Source of the DNA: Solibacillus daqui
Lineage (GTDB): Bacteria > Bacillota > Bacilli > Bacillales_A > Planococcaceae
Assembly (NCBI RefSeq): GCF_028747805.1
Contig: NZ_CP114887.1
Span: 2,349,501 to 2,413,500, forward strand
Reading direction: 5' to 3'
DNA: 64,000 nt
The notes beneath the pieces are model-generated. The model was given only the letters and a program-made list of their open reading frames with translations. It did no database searches and was not told where the DNA came from. Below are positions 26,422 to 35,063 of this stretch, piece by piece. Positions within the stretch are counted from its first letter, which is position 1, and each line of letters starts with the position of its first letter. The translations under genes were made by a program, and so were the position numbers.

Positions 26422-27696
26422 TTAAAATTTAAATTCCACCTCTTCTACTCGACCACTTTCCATATCTTTTATGGCAATTTTATTTGCCGCAACTTCATTT
26501 TCTCCTAGTACAATAACTTTCCCAACATTTTCGCGATTGGCCTTATCCATTGCCTTCGATAATTTTTTCCCTGATAGCTCTACTTCAACACGTTGGCCAG
26601 TTTTTCTTAAAGCTTTTGCAAGGTACAAAGCTTGTTTTAATGTGTTCATTGGAATAATGTAGACATCAAATTCGCGTGGTTTTTGTTCTATTTTGTTTAC
26701 TAATTCAAACGCAGTATAAATAACATCTAAGCCAAATGAAATGCCCACTGTAGCAAATGACGCATCCGTTCCAATCAGTCCACCAATAGCATTATCATAA
26801 CGTCCACCACTGCCGATGCTTGATTTAATGGCACCATTTGTTAAGAAAATTTCGTAAATCGTTCCTGTATAAATTTCTAAGCCTCGCGCTAAAAACGGAT
26901 TGAATAAGCATGAACTTTCAATTTGCAGTGCTTGTAAATAATCCATTAGTTCACGAATTTCTGTTACCCCTTGTGCAATAAAATCATTTTGGAAACTGTA
27001 ATTTTCAAAATATGAAAGCGATGGATTAGCATCTAAAAAAGACTCAATATTATTTAGTGTTGCAGGTGTAAGTGCTAATTCAGCCAACTCTTTAACTAGA
27101 GTAATTCGGTCAATTTTCTCCTTTTTATCTAATATTAAAATGACACGATTCATCGCAGTTTCAGACACTTCAAACAATTGCAGTAAGCCTAACAAAAGCT
27201 TGCGGTTATTATATTGGATTTGAACCGACACTTGTAACTTTTCAAATGCATCGACTGCCATCATCATGAGCTCTGCTTCAGCTGCTTGTGACGCTACACC
27301 AACTATGTCTACATCACATTGCGTAAATTCTCGGAAACGCCCTGCTTTAATTGGTCCATCTCGGAAAACTTTACCGATTTCATAGCGCTTAAATGGCATT
27401 GCCAAATTTGGGTTCATCGCAACTACTTTGGCAAATGGAATGGTTAAATCATAGCGCAAAGCTAAGTCACGTTCGCCGCGATCCGTTAGTGTGTACATTT
27501 CCTGTAAAATTTCTGAACCACCCGCATATTTTGATGCCATTAGCTCCGTATAGTTAAGCATCGGTGTTTCTAATGGTTTACAGCCATATAAGATAAATGT
27601 ATCTTCTAATGTCCCGCGAATTTTTCGGCGTACAACCTCCTGCTCAGGTAAAAAATCTTGAGTTCCTCTTACATTTTGATAATCCATTTTCTTCAT
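26422..27696 (-). CDS. hisS: Histidyl-tRNA synthetase
   Basis: 424 residues from the ATG at 27696 (AGGGAGC upstream); longer readings run into the leader terminator. Class II synthetase: motif 1 region KIRGTLEDTFILYGCKPLETPML, motif 2 FKRYEIGKVFRDGPIKAGRFREFTQCDVD, the His-specific segment ARGLEIYTGTIYEIF, motif 3 GGRYDNAIGG and ATVGISFGLD, and the C-terminal anticodon domain (DVYIIPMN, VEVELSGKKLSKAM). It charges tRNA-His. A leader peptide rich in His codons, hairpins and a terminator precede it, so its level probably responds to charged tRNA-His. Confidence 0.95.
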   Translation of the reverse strand: MKKMDYQNVRGTQDFLPEQEVVRRKIRGTLEDTFILYGCKPLETPMLNYTELMASKYAGGSEILQEMYTLTDRGERDLALRYDLTIPFAKVVAMNPNLAMPFKRYEIGKVFRDGPIKAGRFREFTQCDVDIVGVASQAAEAELMMMAVDAFEKLQVSVQIQYNNRKLLLGLLQLFEVSETAMNRVILILDKKEKIDRITLVKELAELALTPATLNNIESFLDANPSLSYFENYSFQNDFIAQGVTEIRELMDYLQALQIESSCLFNPFLARGLEIYTGTIYEIFLTNGAIKSSIGSGGRYDNAIGGLIGTDASFATVGISFGLDVIYTAFELVNKIEQKPREFDVYIIPMNTLKQALYLAKALRKTGQRVEVELSGKKLSKAMDKANRENVGKVIVLGENEVAANKIAIKDMESGRVEEVEFKF

Positions 27697-27723
27697 ATTC
27701 GTTCGCTCCCTTCGATTTTTGGC

Positions 27724-27777
27724 AAATAAAAAAATCGTATCTATATAAAGCTCCAAGTGGCTTTATGTATACGATTT
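27724..27777 (-). terminator. Attenuator terminator in the hisS leader
   Basis: On the minus strand AAATCGTAT and ATACGATTT pair, with inner AAAGC/GCTTT pairs, and a run of T follows. It sits 27 bases before the hisS start codon and after the leader peptide. Confidence 0.8.
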
Positions 27778-27784
27778 CACGACG

Positions 27785-27836
27785 AAAAGTCTTCCTATTC
27801 GATATTAAAAAATTTAATAAAGATAGCAAGACTTTT
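27785..27836 (-). promoter_or_regulatory. Pause or anti-terminator hairpin in the hisS leader
   Basis: AAAAGTCTT pairs with AAGACTTTT, with further CTAT/ATAG and ATTAA/TTAAT pairs inside. The stem begins at the stop codon of the leader peptide, where a stalled or released ribosome would alter folding. Confidence 0.5.
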
Positions 27837-27885
27837 ATTTATGATGATGATTAGTAGTAAATAATTGCGACAAGTTCAATTGCAT
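27835..27885 (-). CDS. His-codon leader peptide of hisS
   Basis: A 16-residue ORF, MQLNLSQLFTTNHHHK, ends in three consecutive His codons. A proper ribosome site (AAAGGAGAAGG) precedes the ATG. It is followed by a hairpin and then a T-tailed terminator before hisS. This is the layout of ribosome-mediated attenuation: scarce charged tRNA-His would stall the ribosome on the His codons and allow read-through. In Firmicutes hisS is more often controlled by a T-box; no T-box sequence was seen. Function inferred from architecture. Confidence 0.7.
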   Translation of the reverse strand: MQLNLSQLFTTNHHHK

Positions 27886-27913
27886 ACAACCTTCTCCTTT
27901 CGATTAACTACAG

Positions 27914-27942
27914 ACTATACAGTAAAAAAAATATAGACGCAA
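27914..27942 (-). promoter_or_regulatory. Promoter of the hisS leader
   Basis: Reading the minus strand: -35 TTGCGT (27942-27937), 17-base spacer, -10 TATAGT (27919-27914). This places transcription start about 20 bases before the leader ribosome site. Confidence 0.6.
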
Positions 27943-28027
27943 CTGAAATTACAAAAAATTCACAATTTATCGAAACATTATTAATCATTTATCCGTATAA
28001 TTATTATCGACTAAGGGGGCGACGATT

Positions 28028-28426
28028 ATGTTACTTGGGTTTTATAGTGGACTCATCGTATTTGTACTACTGTTTTTTATAGTGCTATTTGTTTGGATTA
28101 AAACCTTTAAATTAAAGAAGCAAAATAAGATGCCTATTATAATGCTTGGTGTGCTAATGGTATTTACACTTGTTGTTGCTAGTATTTATACCACGGACTT
28201 TTTTTATTTAAAAACAGAGCAAACGAAGTCAACTGCCGGTGCTTGTACGCTCGAGTTTGTTAGTGGTGGCGGTAATAGCTTAGATACAACAGAAGTGATA
28301 ATCGATAACAAAAAATATTCTATTAAATCTGAGCACTTCAAAGATATTGCAGATGGAAATTATTTTTGTGAAATCACCTATTTACCGGTAACAAAAATTG
28401 TGACAGAAATTTCGATTAAAAACTAA
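28028..28426 (+). CDS. Membrane protein with extracytoplasmic domain, unknown
   Basis: 132 residues after a GGGGGCGAC ribosome site. Two hydrophobic helices (residues about 3-28 and 39-57) precede a predicted extracellular C-terminal domain with Cys pair (GACTLEF, YFCEITY) and beta-rich text. No family recognised. A strong hairpin ends the transcript. Confidence 0.7.
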   Translation: MLLGFYSGLIVFVLLFFIVLFVWIKTFKLKKQNKMPIIMLGVLMVFTLVVASIYTTDFFYLKTEQTKSTAGACTLEFVSGGGNSLDTTEVIIDNKKYSIKSEHFKDIADGNYFCEITYLPVTKIVTEISIKN

Positions 28427-28463
28427 GCCATGCGTAGTAATCATTGAACTGCTACGCATGGCT
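28426..28463. terminator. Terminator containing the dispersed 11-mer
   Basis: AGCCATGCGTAG and CTACGCATGGCT form a 12-base stem. One arm contains ATGCGTAGTAA, the reverse complement of the repeat at 2606 and 7027. It may stop both flanking genes. Confidence 0.8.
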
Positions 28464-28467
28464 ATAT

Positions 28468-29220
28468 TTATAATTTCCCAATATAAGCGACACTTTTATT
28501 TGGGACTTCAAGTACCCCATTTACGACAAATCGATTATATAAATTTGTTAACTCTTGCAGGTAATCCTCAAATAGATCGTCCCCTTGCTTCAACGAATAA
28601 GATGCGGATAAACTGCGTGCAATAAAGTCATCCTTTGAATAATATAGGTGATTTGAAAAGCTTTTAACAAAGAAATCACCATCAAAAAATGCTGAAATTT
28701 GCTCGTCGTTTTGTTTAATGCCTCCACTAAATCCCGTAAAGTTCCTACAATACTTTTGAAAAATTCGATATGTCTCTTGATTAACTGGTGACGCTTCATC
28801 ACGCATATTCCAAATTAATAAAACTAGACCATTTGGTTTTAGAATACGCGTACATTCTTGTTTAAATCTTTCAATATCAAACCAATGAAATGCTTGTGCA
28901 ACAGTAATAGCGTCTACTGAATGATCCGCTAACGATGTAGCTTCATCTGTTCCATTCAGTATTATCACGGTGTCAAAATACCGAAATCGTTCAGTTAATA
29001 CAGCGCGCATGTCGTTGTTTGGTTCAATCGCAAACACCGTATTGCCCTTTTGCAAAATTAGCTCTGTGAATTTACCAGTACCTGCCCCGATATCCGCAAC
29101 TATAGAATGTGGTGTTAAATAACCATTTTTATATAAATCATCTATTAATTCAGGTGCATACGAGGGACGACCTTGATTATAATGTTGTGCTTTTCCTGAA
29201 AATTTATCTATATTCTTTAT
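28468..29220 (-). CDS. Class I SAM-dependent methyltransferase with ATA at the start position
   Basis: A reading frame of about 250 residues: KNIDKFSGKAQHYNQGRPSYAPEL, motif I VADIGAGTGKFT, EPNNDMRAVL, then VDAITVAQAFHWFD and LVLLIWNMRDE. The normal start would lie eight bases after GGAGG, but the codon there is ATA, not ATG. The first canonical start in frame is a TTG inside motif I, which would delete the SAM-binding loop. Hence the gene is either silenced by a start mutation or uses a rare ATA start. The protein is otherwise intact. Substrate unknown. Confidence 0.75.
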   Translation of the reverse strand: MKNIDKFSGKAQHYNQGRPSYAPELIDDLYKNGYLTPHSIVADIGAGTGKFTELILQKGNTVFAIEPNNDMRAVLTERFRYFDTVIILNGTDEATSLADHSVDAITVAQAFHWFDIERFKQECTRILKPNGLVLLIWNMRDEASPVNQETYRIFQKYCRNFTGFSGGIKQNDEQISAFFDGDFFVKSFSNHLYYSKDDFIARSLSASYSLKQGDDLFEDYLQELTNLYNRFVVNGVLEVPNKSVAYIGKL

Positions 29221-29246
29221 AGTTATTACCTCCTACTTACTTAACA

Positions 29247-30134
29247 TTATGTTTGAATAATGCTTAACAGTTCTTTAAATGCTTTTTTTGCCTCTGGAAC
29301 CGGAAATACTGGGAATACATGATTCATTTTACTATATTCAAAATAATGGAGCGGCACGTGTTCTTGCTGCGCTTTTTCACGTAGCATATGTGCATCCACC
29401 AATAAAAGCTCCCCTGTTCCAACGAAAAGTGTGAGTTTCCCAATATCTTGTATATCCCCATTTAATGGGCTGACCTTGTAATTTTTTATTCCAACATCCT
29501 TTGCCCACAATCGACCCAGCTCTTGTGCCCCTTGAATCCCTAACATCGGATCAAACTTTTCAAGTTGTTTATAGCGAGGGTCCTCTCCGGTCACATCTAA
29601 CCACGGCGAATGCAGGATAATATGCTCAGGCTGCCGCTTTTTTAACAACTTTACATCTTGTGCAAAACCTAGTGCTAATCCACCTCCTGCTGAATCTCCC
29701 ATAAAAATAAAAGGGGCATCATAATGTTCTAACAGTCGCTCATATAAAGCATAAATCGCCTCATAGCATTCAAGTACTGTATGTCGAGGAAGCTTCGGAT
29801 AAATCGGCACTACAATTGTATACTCTGTAGCTTTGGCAAGTTTTATTAAATAACGCCAATGAAAGCTTAGAGGATCATTAATATAAGCGCCACCGTGAAA
29901 ATAATAAATCACCTTTTTCGGTTTGCGCTGTTCGTTAATTGTATAATATCGCATTCCGCTGATTTCATTTTTCAAAATGTCTTTCTTCACTCGAAAGGAC
30001 TCATCTAATTGGTATGGTAACTCGTTATATTTACTTGCTATAAAATCATCCAATAATTTGGAATCTTGAAACTTTTTTTTCGATCCGCGCATAATTAAAT
30101 ACCATTTAAACGCTACACTTTGCCAGCTACGCAT
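29247..30134 (-). CDS. Alpha/beta hydrolase (HSL-type esterase)
   Basis: 295 residues from the ATG at 30134 (GAGGTG upstream). Hormone-sensitive-lipase family: oxyanion motif YYFHGGAYIN, nucleophile elbow FMGDSAGGGLAL, LHSPWLDVTGEDPR, GELLLVDAHML (catalytic Asp) and the final MNHVF (catalytic His). No signal peptide, so cytoplasmic. Such enzymes hydrolyse short-chain esters; no specific substrate can be assigned. Separated from the methyltransferase by about 25 bases, probably on one transcript. Confidence 0.88.
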   Translation of the reverse strand: MRSWQSVAFKWYLIMRGSKKKFQDSKLLDDFIASKYNELPYQLDESFRVKKDILKNEISGMRYYTINEQRKPKKVIYYFHGGAYINDPLSFHWRYLIKLAKATEYTIVVPIYPKLPRHTVLECYEAIYALYERLLEHYDAPFIFMGDSAGGGLALGFAQDVKLLKKRQPEHIILHSPWLDVTGEDPRYKQLEKFDPMLGIQGAQELGRLWAKDVGIKNYKVSPLNGDIQDIGKLTLFVGTGELLLVDAHMLREKAQQEHVPLHYFEYSKMNHVFPVFPVPEAKKAFKELLSIIQT

Positions 30135-30447
30135 TGTCGACACCTCATTCGAGTTTATTTGTAGTGCATTTCCCCAAAATTACTTGTCTTTCAACATATG
30201 CATCTCGTGCGCTTTGTATAATTCATGTAGGTGTAGCTTTTTTTGTTCAATAATTAATTACGCTTGCTGTAGTGTCACCTGTTTTCACTTTTAACGCACA
30301 ACATTATAATTTTCACGAGTATAAATTTACCCATCAATAAAATAACTTGTCATTCTGCTAACAACTTTGTACCATTTGTTTTATTTGGTATAATTATGAT
30401 TATTCACAAATTTATACAAATTTTATGAGTAATAGAGGTGAATTTAA
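30135..30447. other. Intergenic stretch without recognised gene
   Basis: A/T-rich DNA with no convincing reading frame. A GTAGGTGTAGC stretch followed by a T run near 30225-30240 is the only notable feature. Promoters for the two diverging genes are presumably here. Confidence 0.4.
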
Positions 30448-30774
30448 ATGATGAGTAGTTCTGTTTTTTGGGTGAGCCTATTGATCAATCTCACCATTAT
30501 TTCGCTTTTGACGTTTGGCTTAAAAAAGTATTATCGAAACAAGCCAAAAGTTGACAAAGGGTTTAAATTTGCTTATTTCGGCTTATCTTATCGTCGAAAA
30601 TTTTTACGCACGTTTTATTCGATACCGTTTTTTCTATTGCTTATTGTTTTTATGTATTTTTTATTAGGGTTGAGTCCCCTATTTATCGGTTACGTTATTT
30701 TTGTTGTGATTATTTTCATCGTGCAGGTTAGCTACAATTATGTGAAATGGCAGGAAGAAAAAAAATCAGTATAG
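30448..30774 (+). CDS. Small integral membrane protein, unknown
   Basis: 108 residues after AGAGGTG. One helix at the N-terminus (VFWVSLLINLTIISLLTFGL), a basic loop (KKYYRNKPKVDKG, RRKFLRTFY) and two more helices at about 56-98 (SIPFFLLLIVFMYFLL, FIGYVIFVVIIFIVQV). No family recognised. From 30775 to 31090 no gene is seen, apart from TGGCACATCATTTGAAT near 30779. Confidence 0.65.
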   Translation: MMSSSVFWVSLLINLTIISLLTFGLKKYYRNKPKVDKGFKFAYFGLSYRRKFLRTFYSIPFFLLLIVFMYFLLGLSPLFIGYVIFVVIIFIVQVSYNYVKWQEEKKSV

Positions 30775-31090
30775 CATTGGCACATCATTTGAATGGTATC
30801 CTTTTTCAATTTTTTACTATTCAACTAACATTCTGCTTTTTCTAAAATCAATGAAAATTAGAAGAATGGATATTAAGAACGAATCGTTTTAGCAAAAATC
30901 CTAGTTAAATAATAAATCTATGCTAGAATAAAAAATAGCTATCAGAACGCAAATAGAAATTCTCACAAAAGAACTATACTTTTGCGAAGTATTTATAAAG
31001 AGTCAGTTGTCCGACTTTAAAGTCTAGCTTTACTTTTAACATACGAACACTTATACTCATATTCATAACTAGATATTGTGTTAATTTAAC

Positions 31091-31252
31091 GCGGTACTAC
31101 TAAATGTAGTTTAATAGGGAAGTTTGGTGCAAAACCAACGCTGTCCCCGCAACTGTAAAAGCTGACTGAAGACGTAAACCACTGTGTCAATGCACGGGAA
31201 GGTGTCGGAGGAATGACGCAAAGCCAGGAGACCTGCCACGCTAAATTCACGT
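31091..31252 (+). promoter_or_regulatory. Cobalamin riboswitch upstream of the nrd operon
   Basis: The conserved core is present: ATAGGGAAG, GCTGTCCCCGCAACTGTAA, CACGGGAAGGTG and the B12 box AAGCCAGGAGACCTGCC. It folds around adenosylcobalamin-type ligands. The expression platform follows (stem 31272-31308 and terminator at 31309). Binding of cobalamin is expected to switch off the class Ib reductase genes. Confidence 0.93.
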
Positions 31253-31308
31253 ACATTTCTTCGGGGAATAGGAAATGGAAACGAAAACTTAATTTTTGTT
31301 TCCATTTC

Positions 31309-31338
31309 AAGCTATCCTTTAATTGGATAGCTTTTTTC
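31309..31338 (+). terminator. Riboswitch-controlled terminator before nrd genes
   Basis: AGCTATCC and GGATAGCT pair around TTTAATT, followed by TTTTTTC. The preceding stem (GAAATGGAAAC with GTTTCCATTTC, 31272-31308) is part of the switch. Confidence 0.85.
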
Positions 31339-31390
31339 TTTGCCCAAATGTTATAGCACAATAAATTTATCATTAGTGAGGGATACCATT

Positions 31391-31615
31391 ATGAAACTGT
31401 ATACAAAAACAATTTGCCCAAAATGCCTATGGGTAAAATCAGAACTTGAAACAGCCAATTTACAAGTAGAAGTGATAAATATTGATCATGACGAAAATGC
31501 GAAGCAAACAGTAGTGGATGCAGGCTTTTTAGCAGTACCTGTGTTAGAGGTGAATGGAGAATGGTTTGCGGAGCCTAGCTCAATTATGGACCGTATTGCC
31601 GAGCTTAGCGCATGA
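31391..31615 (+). CDS. nrdH: Glutaredoxin-like protein (NrdH type)
   Basis: 74 residues from the ATG at 31391. KLYTKTICPKCLWVKSEL carries the redox motif C-P-K-C, followed by VEVINIDHDE and AVPVLEVNG with the cis-Pro. It is the likely electron donor to the class Ib reductase encoded after it. It is the first gene of the riboswitch-controlled operon, and its stop overlaps nrdI by four bases. A general glutaredoxin cannot be excluded, but the position argues for NrdH. Confidence 0.85.
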   Translation: MKLYTKTICPKCLWVKSELETANLQVEVINIDHDENAKQTVVDAGFLAVPVLEVNGEWFAEPSSIMDRIAELSA

Positions 31616-31977
31616 TTGTTTATGCTTCACGCACTGGGAACGTTCAAAGCATTGTCGGAAAACTTGGTTTACCTGCAATCGCAATTGATCAAGCGATATC
31701 CATAACAAAGCCGTTTTTACTGTTCACCTATACGGATGGACTAGGCTCGGTTCCCCTAGTCGTGGAAAATTATATGCAGCAGAACCACATGCTTTGTAAA
31801 GGAATCATTGTCAGTGGCAATAGAAATTTTGGTCATTCGATGTTTGGCCGTGCCGGTGATTTATTAGCGAACTATTACCAGCTTCCCTTAATCGCAAAGC
31901 TAGATTTACGTGGAACAACTGCTGATTATGAGCAAATAAAGCAATTTTATAACTCCATTTGGAATGAGGCTAGATGA
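31612..31977 (+). CDS. nrdI: NrdI flavodoxin, class Ib RNR activator
   Basis: 121 residues. Begins MIVYASRTGNVQSI, the FMN phosphate loop of NrdI, and contains TYTDGLGSVP, GIIVSGNRNFG and FGRAGDLLA, all typical. NrdI supplies the oxidant that assembles the dimanganese-tyrosyl cofactor of NrdF. ATGA overlap with nrdH and ATGATGA overlap with nrdE show a tightly coupled operon. Confidence 0.93.
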   Translation: MIVYASRTGNVQSIVGKLGLPAIAIDQAISITKPFLLFTYTDGLGSVPLVVENYMQQNHMLCKGIIVSGNRNFGHSMFGRAGDLLANYYQLPLIAKLDLRGTTADYEQIKQFYNSIWNEAR

Positions 31978-34070
31978 TGAAACAATATTTAACTCTTAAC
32001 AACGATATTCTCAACCGCTACCGTGCGACAGGCGAAATCGATTTACAAAAAGATAAGGATGCGACACGCCGTTACTTTTTAGAGGAAATCAATGTGCGTC
32101 TTCGCTATTTTATTGATATCGAAGAAAAAGTACGCTATTTGGTGGATGAAGGCTACTATGAAAAGGAATTTATTGAACGTTATTCTATGGATTTCATTAA
32201 GCGCATGTACAAAAAGGCGTATGCTTATAAATTCCGCTTCCCTTCATTTATGAGTGCGTCTAAATTCTATGATAGCTATGCAATGAAAAGTAGAGATGGC
32301 AAAGAAATATTAGAAAAATATGAGGATCGCATTGTTATTATTGCTCTATACCTTGCACAAGGTGATGAAGCATTAGCAGAAAATGCAATAGAAGCAATTA
32401 TGACTGCCTATCAGCCCGCTACCCCTACTGCATTAAACAGCGGAAAAAAAGCGCGTGGAGAACTGGTTTCATGCTTTAAATTAACGATGGATGATACGAT
32501 GAACTCCATTGCTGAAAATATAGGCTATTGCTTAGAGTTATCTCGATTAGGTGGAGGTGTTGGTGTAAATTTAACCGACCTTCGTCCACTAGGTGATCCG
32601 ATTAAAGGCATTTTAAACCGTGCAAGTGGTGTTATGCCAGTTGCAAAGTTGTTAGAAAACTCATTTAGCTATTCCAATCAGCTTGGTCAGCGCAATGGCT
32701 CTGGGGTTGTCTATTTGAATATTTTCCATGGTGATATTGAAAGCTTTGTTTCATCGAAAAAGCCAAATGCCGATGACAAAATTCGTCTAGCTACTCTATC
32801 TACCGGCATTATCATACCAGATATTTTCTTTGAACTTATGCGCCGTGATAAAGACATCGTGTTGTTTAGTTCATATGATATTTACAAAGAATATGGTAAA
32901 CGCATGTCGGAAATTTCGATGACCGAGATGTATTACGAGCTTTTGGATAATCCAAATATCCGTAAGCTAAAACGCATCAATGCACGTAAATTATATACCG
33001 AAGTGAAAAAAGCACAATTTGAATCAGGCTACCCGTTTGAAATAATGGATGATAATGTAAATAACACTCACCCATTGAAAAATATCGGTCGCGTAAAAAT
33101 GTCGAATTTATGCACTGAAATTCTTCAGTATCAGCAAACTAGCGTGATTACCGATCAAAATCAGCCAAATGAATATGGCTTAGATGTGTCATGTAACCTA
33201 GGCTCAATTGATATTCACGAAGCGACAAAGGTACATAGCTTTGAACAACTAGTACAAACTGCGATGCGCTTATTAACTAACGTATCGACGATGACCGACA
33301 TCATTAATGTTCCTTCCGTATCAAAAGCCAATAAGGTAATGCACTCGGTTGGACTAGGTGTTATGAACTTACATGGTCATTTAGTAAGTAGTGGCATTCG
33401 TTATGGTTCAAAGGAATCAATCGCCTTTATCGACGCTTTTATGGAAGCATTGAATTATTATTCAATAAAAGCTTCTATGGAATTAGCAAAAGAGAAGAAA
33501 GAAACGTTTTATCGTTATGATGATAGTGATTATGCGTCAGGTACTTTCTTTGAAAAATATATTACGAAAGAAATAACGGAGCTTGACCAAATCGTTCAAC
33601 ACGCATTAGGTTCAACGCCAATCATTACTAACGAAATGTGGCAGCAGTTAAAAGTAGATGTTCAAACATACGGGCTTTTCCATAGCTACCGTTTAGCGAT
33701 CGCGCCTACGGGATCCATTTCCTACATCCGTTCATGTACAGCGTCAATCTCACCTGTAACAGAGCGTGTGGAGGTTCGTGACTACGCAGACAGTCGAACA
33801 ATTTATCCGATGCCGTTTTTAACGAATGATAACAAGGATCTTTATACAGAAGCCTATGACGTCAATCCTTACGAGCTTATTGATTTATACGCAGCCGCAC
33901 AGCAGCATGTCGATCAAGGTATCTCGATGACATTATATGTAACCGATCAATGGAATACTGAACAGCTTGCAAAAGTTTATATTTATGCATGGATGAAGGG
34001 TATTAAATCGGTATATTATGTTCGTCAACGTTTACTGACAATTGAGGAGTGTGTCGCATGTCAAATTTAA
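31974..34070 (+). CDS. nrdE: Class Ib ribonucleotide reductase large subunit
   Basis: 698 residues, the NrdE length. It reduces ribonucleoside diphosphates. Catalytic and radical-relay features: GELVSCFKL and CNLGSIDIHEA hold the substrate-site cysteines, LSRLGGGVGVNL and PTGSISYIRSC are characteristic, and the C-terminus ECVACQI carries the redox-shuttle pair. The N-terminal ATP-cone is absent, as in class Ib. It overlaps nrdF by 13 bases. Confidence 0.96.
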   Translation: MMKQYLTLNNDILNRYRATGEIDLQKDKDATRRYFLEEINVRLRYFIDIEEKVRYLVDEGYYEKEFIERYSMDFIKRMYKKAYAYKFRFPSFMSASKFYDSYAMKSRDGKEILEKYEDRIVIIALYLAQGDEALAENAIEAIMTAYQPATPTALNSGKKARGELVSCFKLTMDDTMNSIAENIGYCLELSRLGGGVGVNLTDLRPLGDPIKGILNRASGVMPVAKLLENSFSYSNQLGQRNGSGVVYLNIFHGDIESFVSSKKPNADDKIRLATLSTGIIIPDIFFELMRRDKDIVLFSSYDIYKEYGKRMSEISMTEMYYELLDNPNIRKLKRINARKLYTEVKKAQFESGYPFEIMDDNVNNTHPLKNIGRVKMSNLCTEILQYQQTSVITDQNQPNEYGLDVSCNLGSIDIHEATKVHSFEQLVQTAMRLLTNVSTMTDIINVPSVSKANKVMHSVGLGVMNLHGHLVSSGIRYGSKESIAFIDAFMEALNYYSIKASMELAKEKKETFYRYDDSDYASGTFFEKYITKEITELDQIVQHALGSTPIITNEMWQQLKVDVQTYGLFHSYRLAIAPTGSISYIRSCTASISPVTERVEVRDYADSRTIYPMPFLTNDNKDLYTEAYDVNPYELIDLYAAAQQHVDQGISMTLYVTDQWNTEQLAKVYIYAWMKGIKSVYYVRQRLLTIEECVACQI

Positions 34071-35020
34071 CTTACAAAGCAGTCAACTGGAACAAACCCA
34101 CAAGTGAGCTTGCACGTATTTTCTGGGATCAGCAATGGAAACAAATTTGGTTCCCAGAAGAAATCGCTGTCAGTAAGGATGTAAAGCAATGGAAGGAATT
34201 CGAGCATCAGGATACGTATAAAAAAGTATTCGGTGGTCTTACACTACTCGATACAGTACAAACGAATATCGGAATGAACGAAATCGCCAAATTCACCCCT
34301 GATTTACAGGAAAAGGCCGTTCTAACTGTATTTGGCGCATTTGAAGCGATTCATGCAAAATCGTATTCGTACATTTTTACAACACTTTGTACGAATACCG
34401 AAATCGATGAAATTTTTGAATGGGTTCAAAAAAATGAATTCCTTCAATATAAAGCGAATCGCATAGGCGACGTTTATAAAGCAATACAAGAAGATGACCC
34501 TGAAAGCCTATGGAAAGCAATGTATGCCTCTGTCATGCTAGAAAGCTTCCTATTTTATTCAGGCTTCTTCTACCCTCTTTACTTAGGTGGACAAGGAACG
34601 CTACGTAACTCTGCAGAAGTGATTTCACTAATATTACGCGACGAGAGCATTCACGGTGTTGCAGTAGGCTTTTTTGCACAAAACATTTTCAAGGCGTTTT
34701 CTGAAGACAAAAAACAAGAATTAACGCTATGGGGCTATGAATTTTTACTCGATTTATATCAAAATGAAATGAAATATACAGAAGACCTTTACGCCGAAAC
34801 AGGTCTATCCCCAGAAGTGAAAAAATATGTGCGCTACAATGCCAACAAAGCGCTGATGAACCTAGGTTTTGAAACCATGTTCCCAGAAGAAGAAGTGAAT
34901 CCCGTTGTTATGAACGGAATTACGAATACTGGCTCAACATATGATTTCTTCAGTCAAAAAGGCGCTACATATGCAGTTGCAAAAGTAGCACCGATTACCG
35001 ATGACACATTTAAATTTTAA
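34058..35020 (+). CDS. nrdF: Class Ib ribonucleotide reductase small subunit
   Basis: 320 residues from the ATG at 34058, preceded by GAGGAG inside nrdE; an earlier GTG has a poorer position. Motifs WDQQWKQIWFPEEI, the metal ligand blocks FEAIHAKSYSYIF and RDESIHG, and a C-terminal tail ending in DDTFKF. It carries the dimanganese-tyrosyl radical and pairs with NrdE. Terminator follows. Confidence 0.96.
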   Translation: MSNLTYKAVNWNKPTSELARIFWDQQWKQIWFPEEIAVSKDVKQWKEFEHQDTYKKVFGGLTLLDTVQTNIGMNEIAKFTPDLQEKAVLTVFGAFEAIHAKSYSYIFTTLCTNTEIDEIFEWVQKNEFLQYKANRIGDVYKAIQEDDPESLWKAMYASVMLESFLFYSGFFYPLYLGGQGTLRNSAEVISLILRDESIHGVAVGFFAQNIFKAFSEDKKQELTLWGYEFLLDLYQNEMKYTEDLYAETGLSPEVKKYVRYNANKALMNLGFETMFPEEEVNPVVMNGITNTGSTYDFFSQKGATYAVAKVAPITDDTFKF

Positions 35021-35021
35021 A

Positions 35022-35062
35022 AAGAAGCTACTGACCACAATTGTGGACAGTAGCTTCTTCGC
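35022..35062. terminator. Terminator shared by nrdF and cbiX
   Basis: AAGAAGCTACTG and CAGTAGCTTCTT form a perfect stem with a CCAC/GTGG extension. The operons converge here. Confidence 0.9.
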
Positions 35063-35063
35063 A

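Noticed and set aside
27780..27930. Possible T-box leader for hisS
   Set aside because: No T-box consensus or specifier stem could be found; the leader peptide explains the region better.
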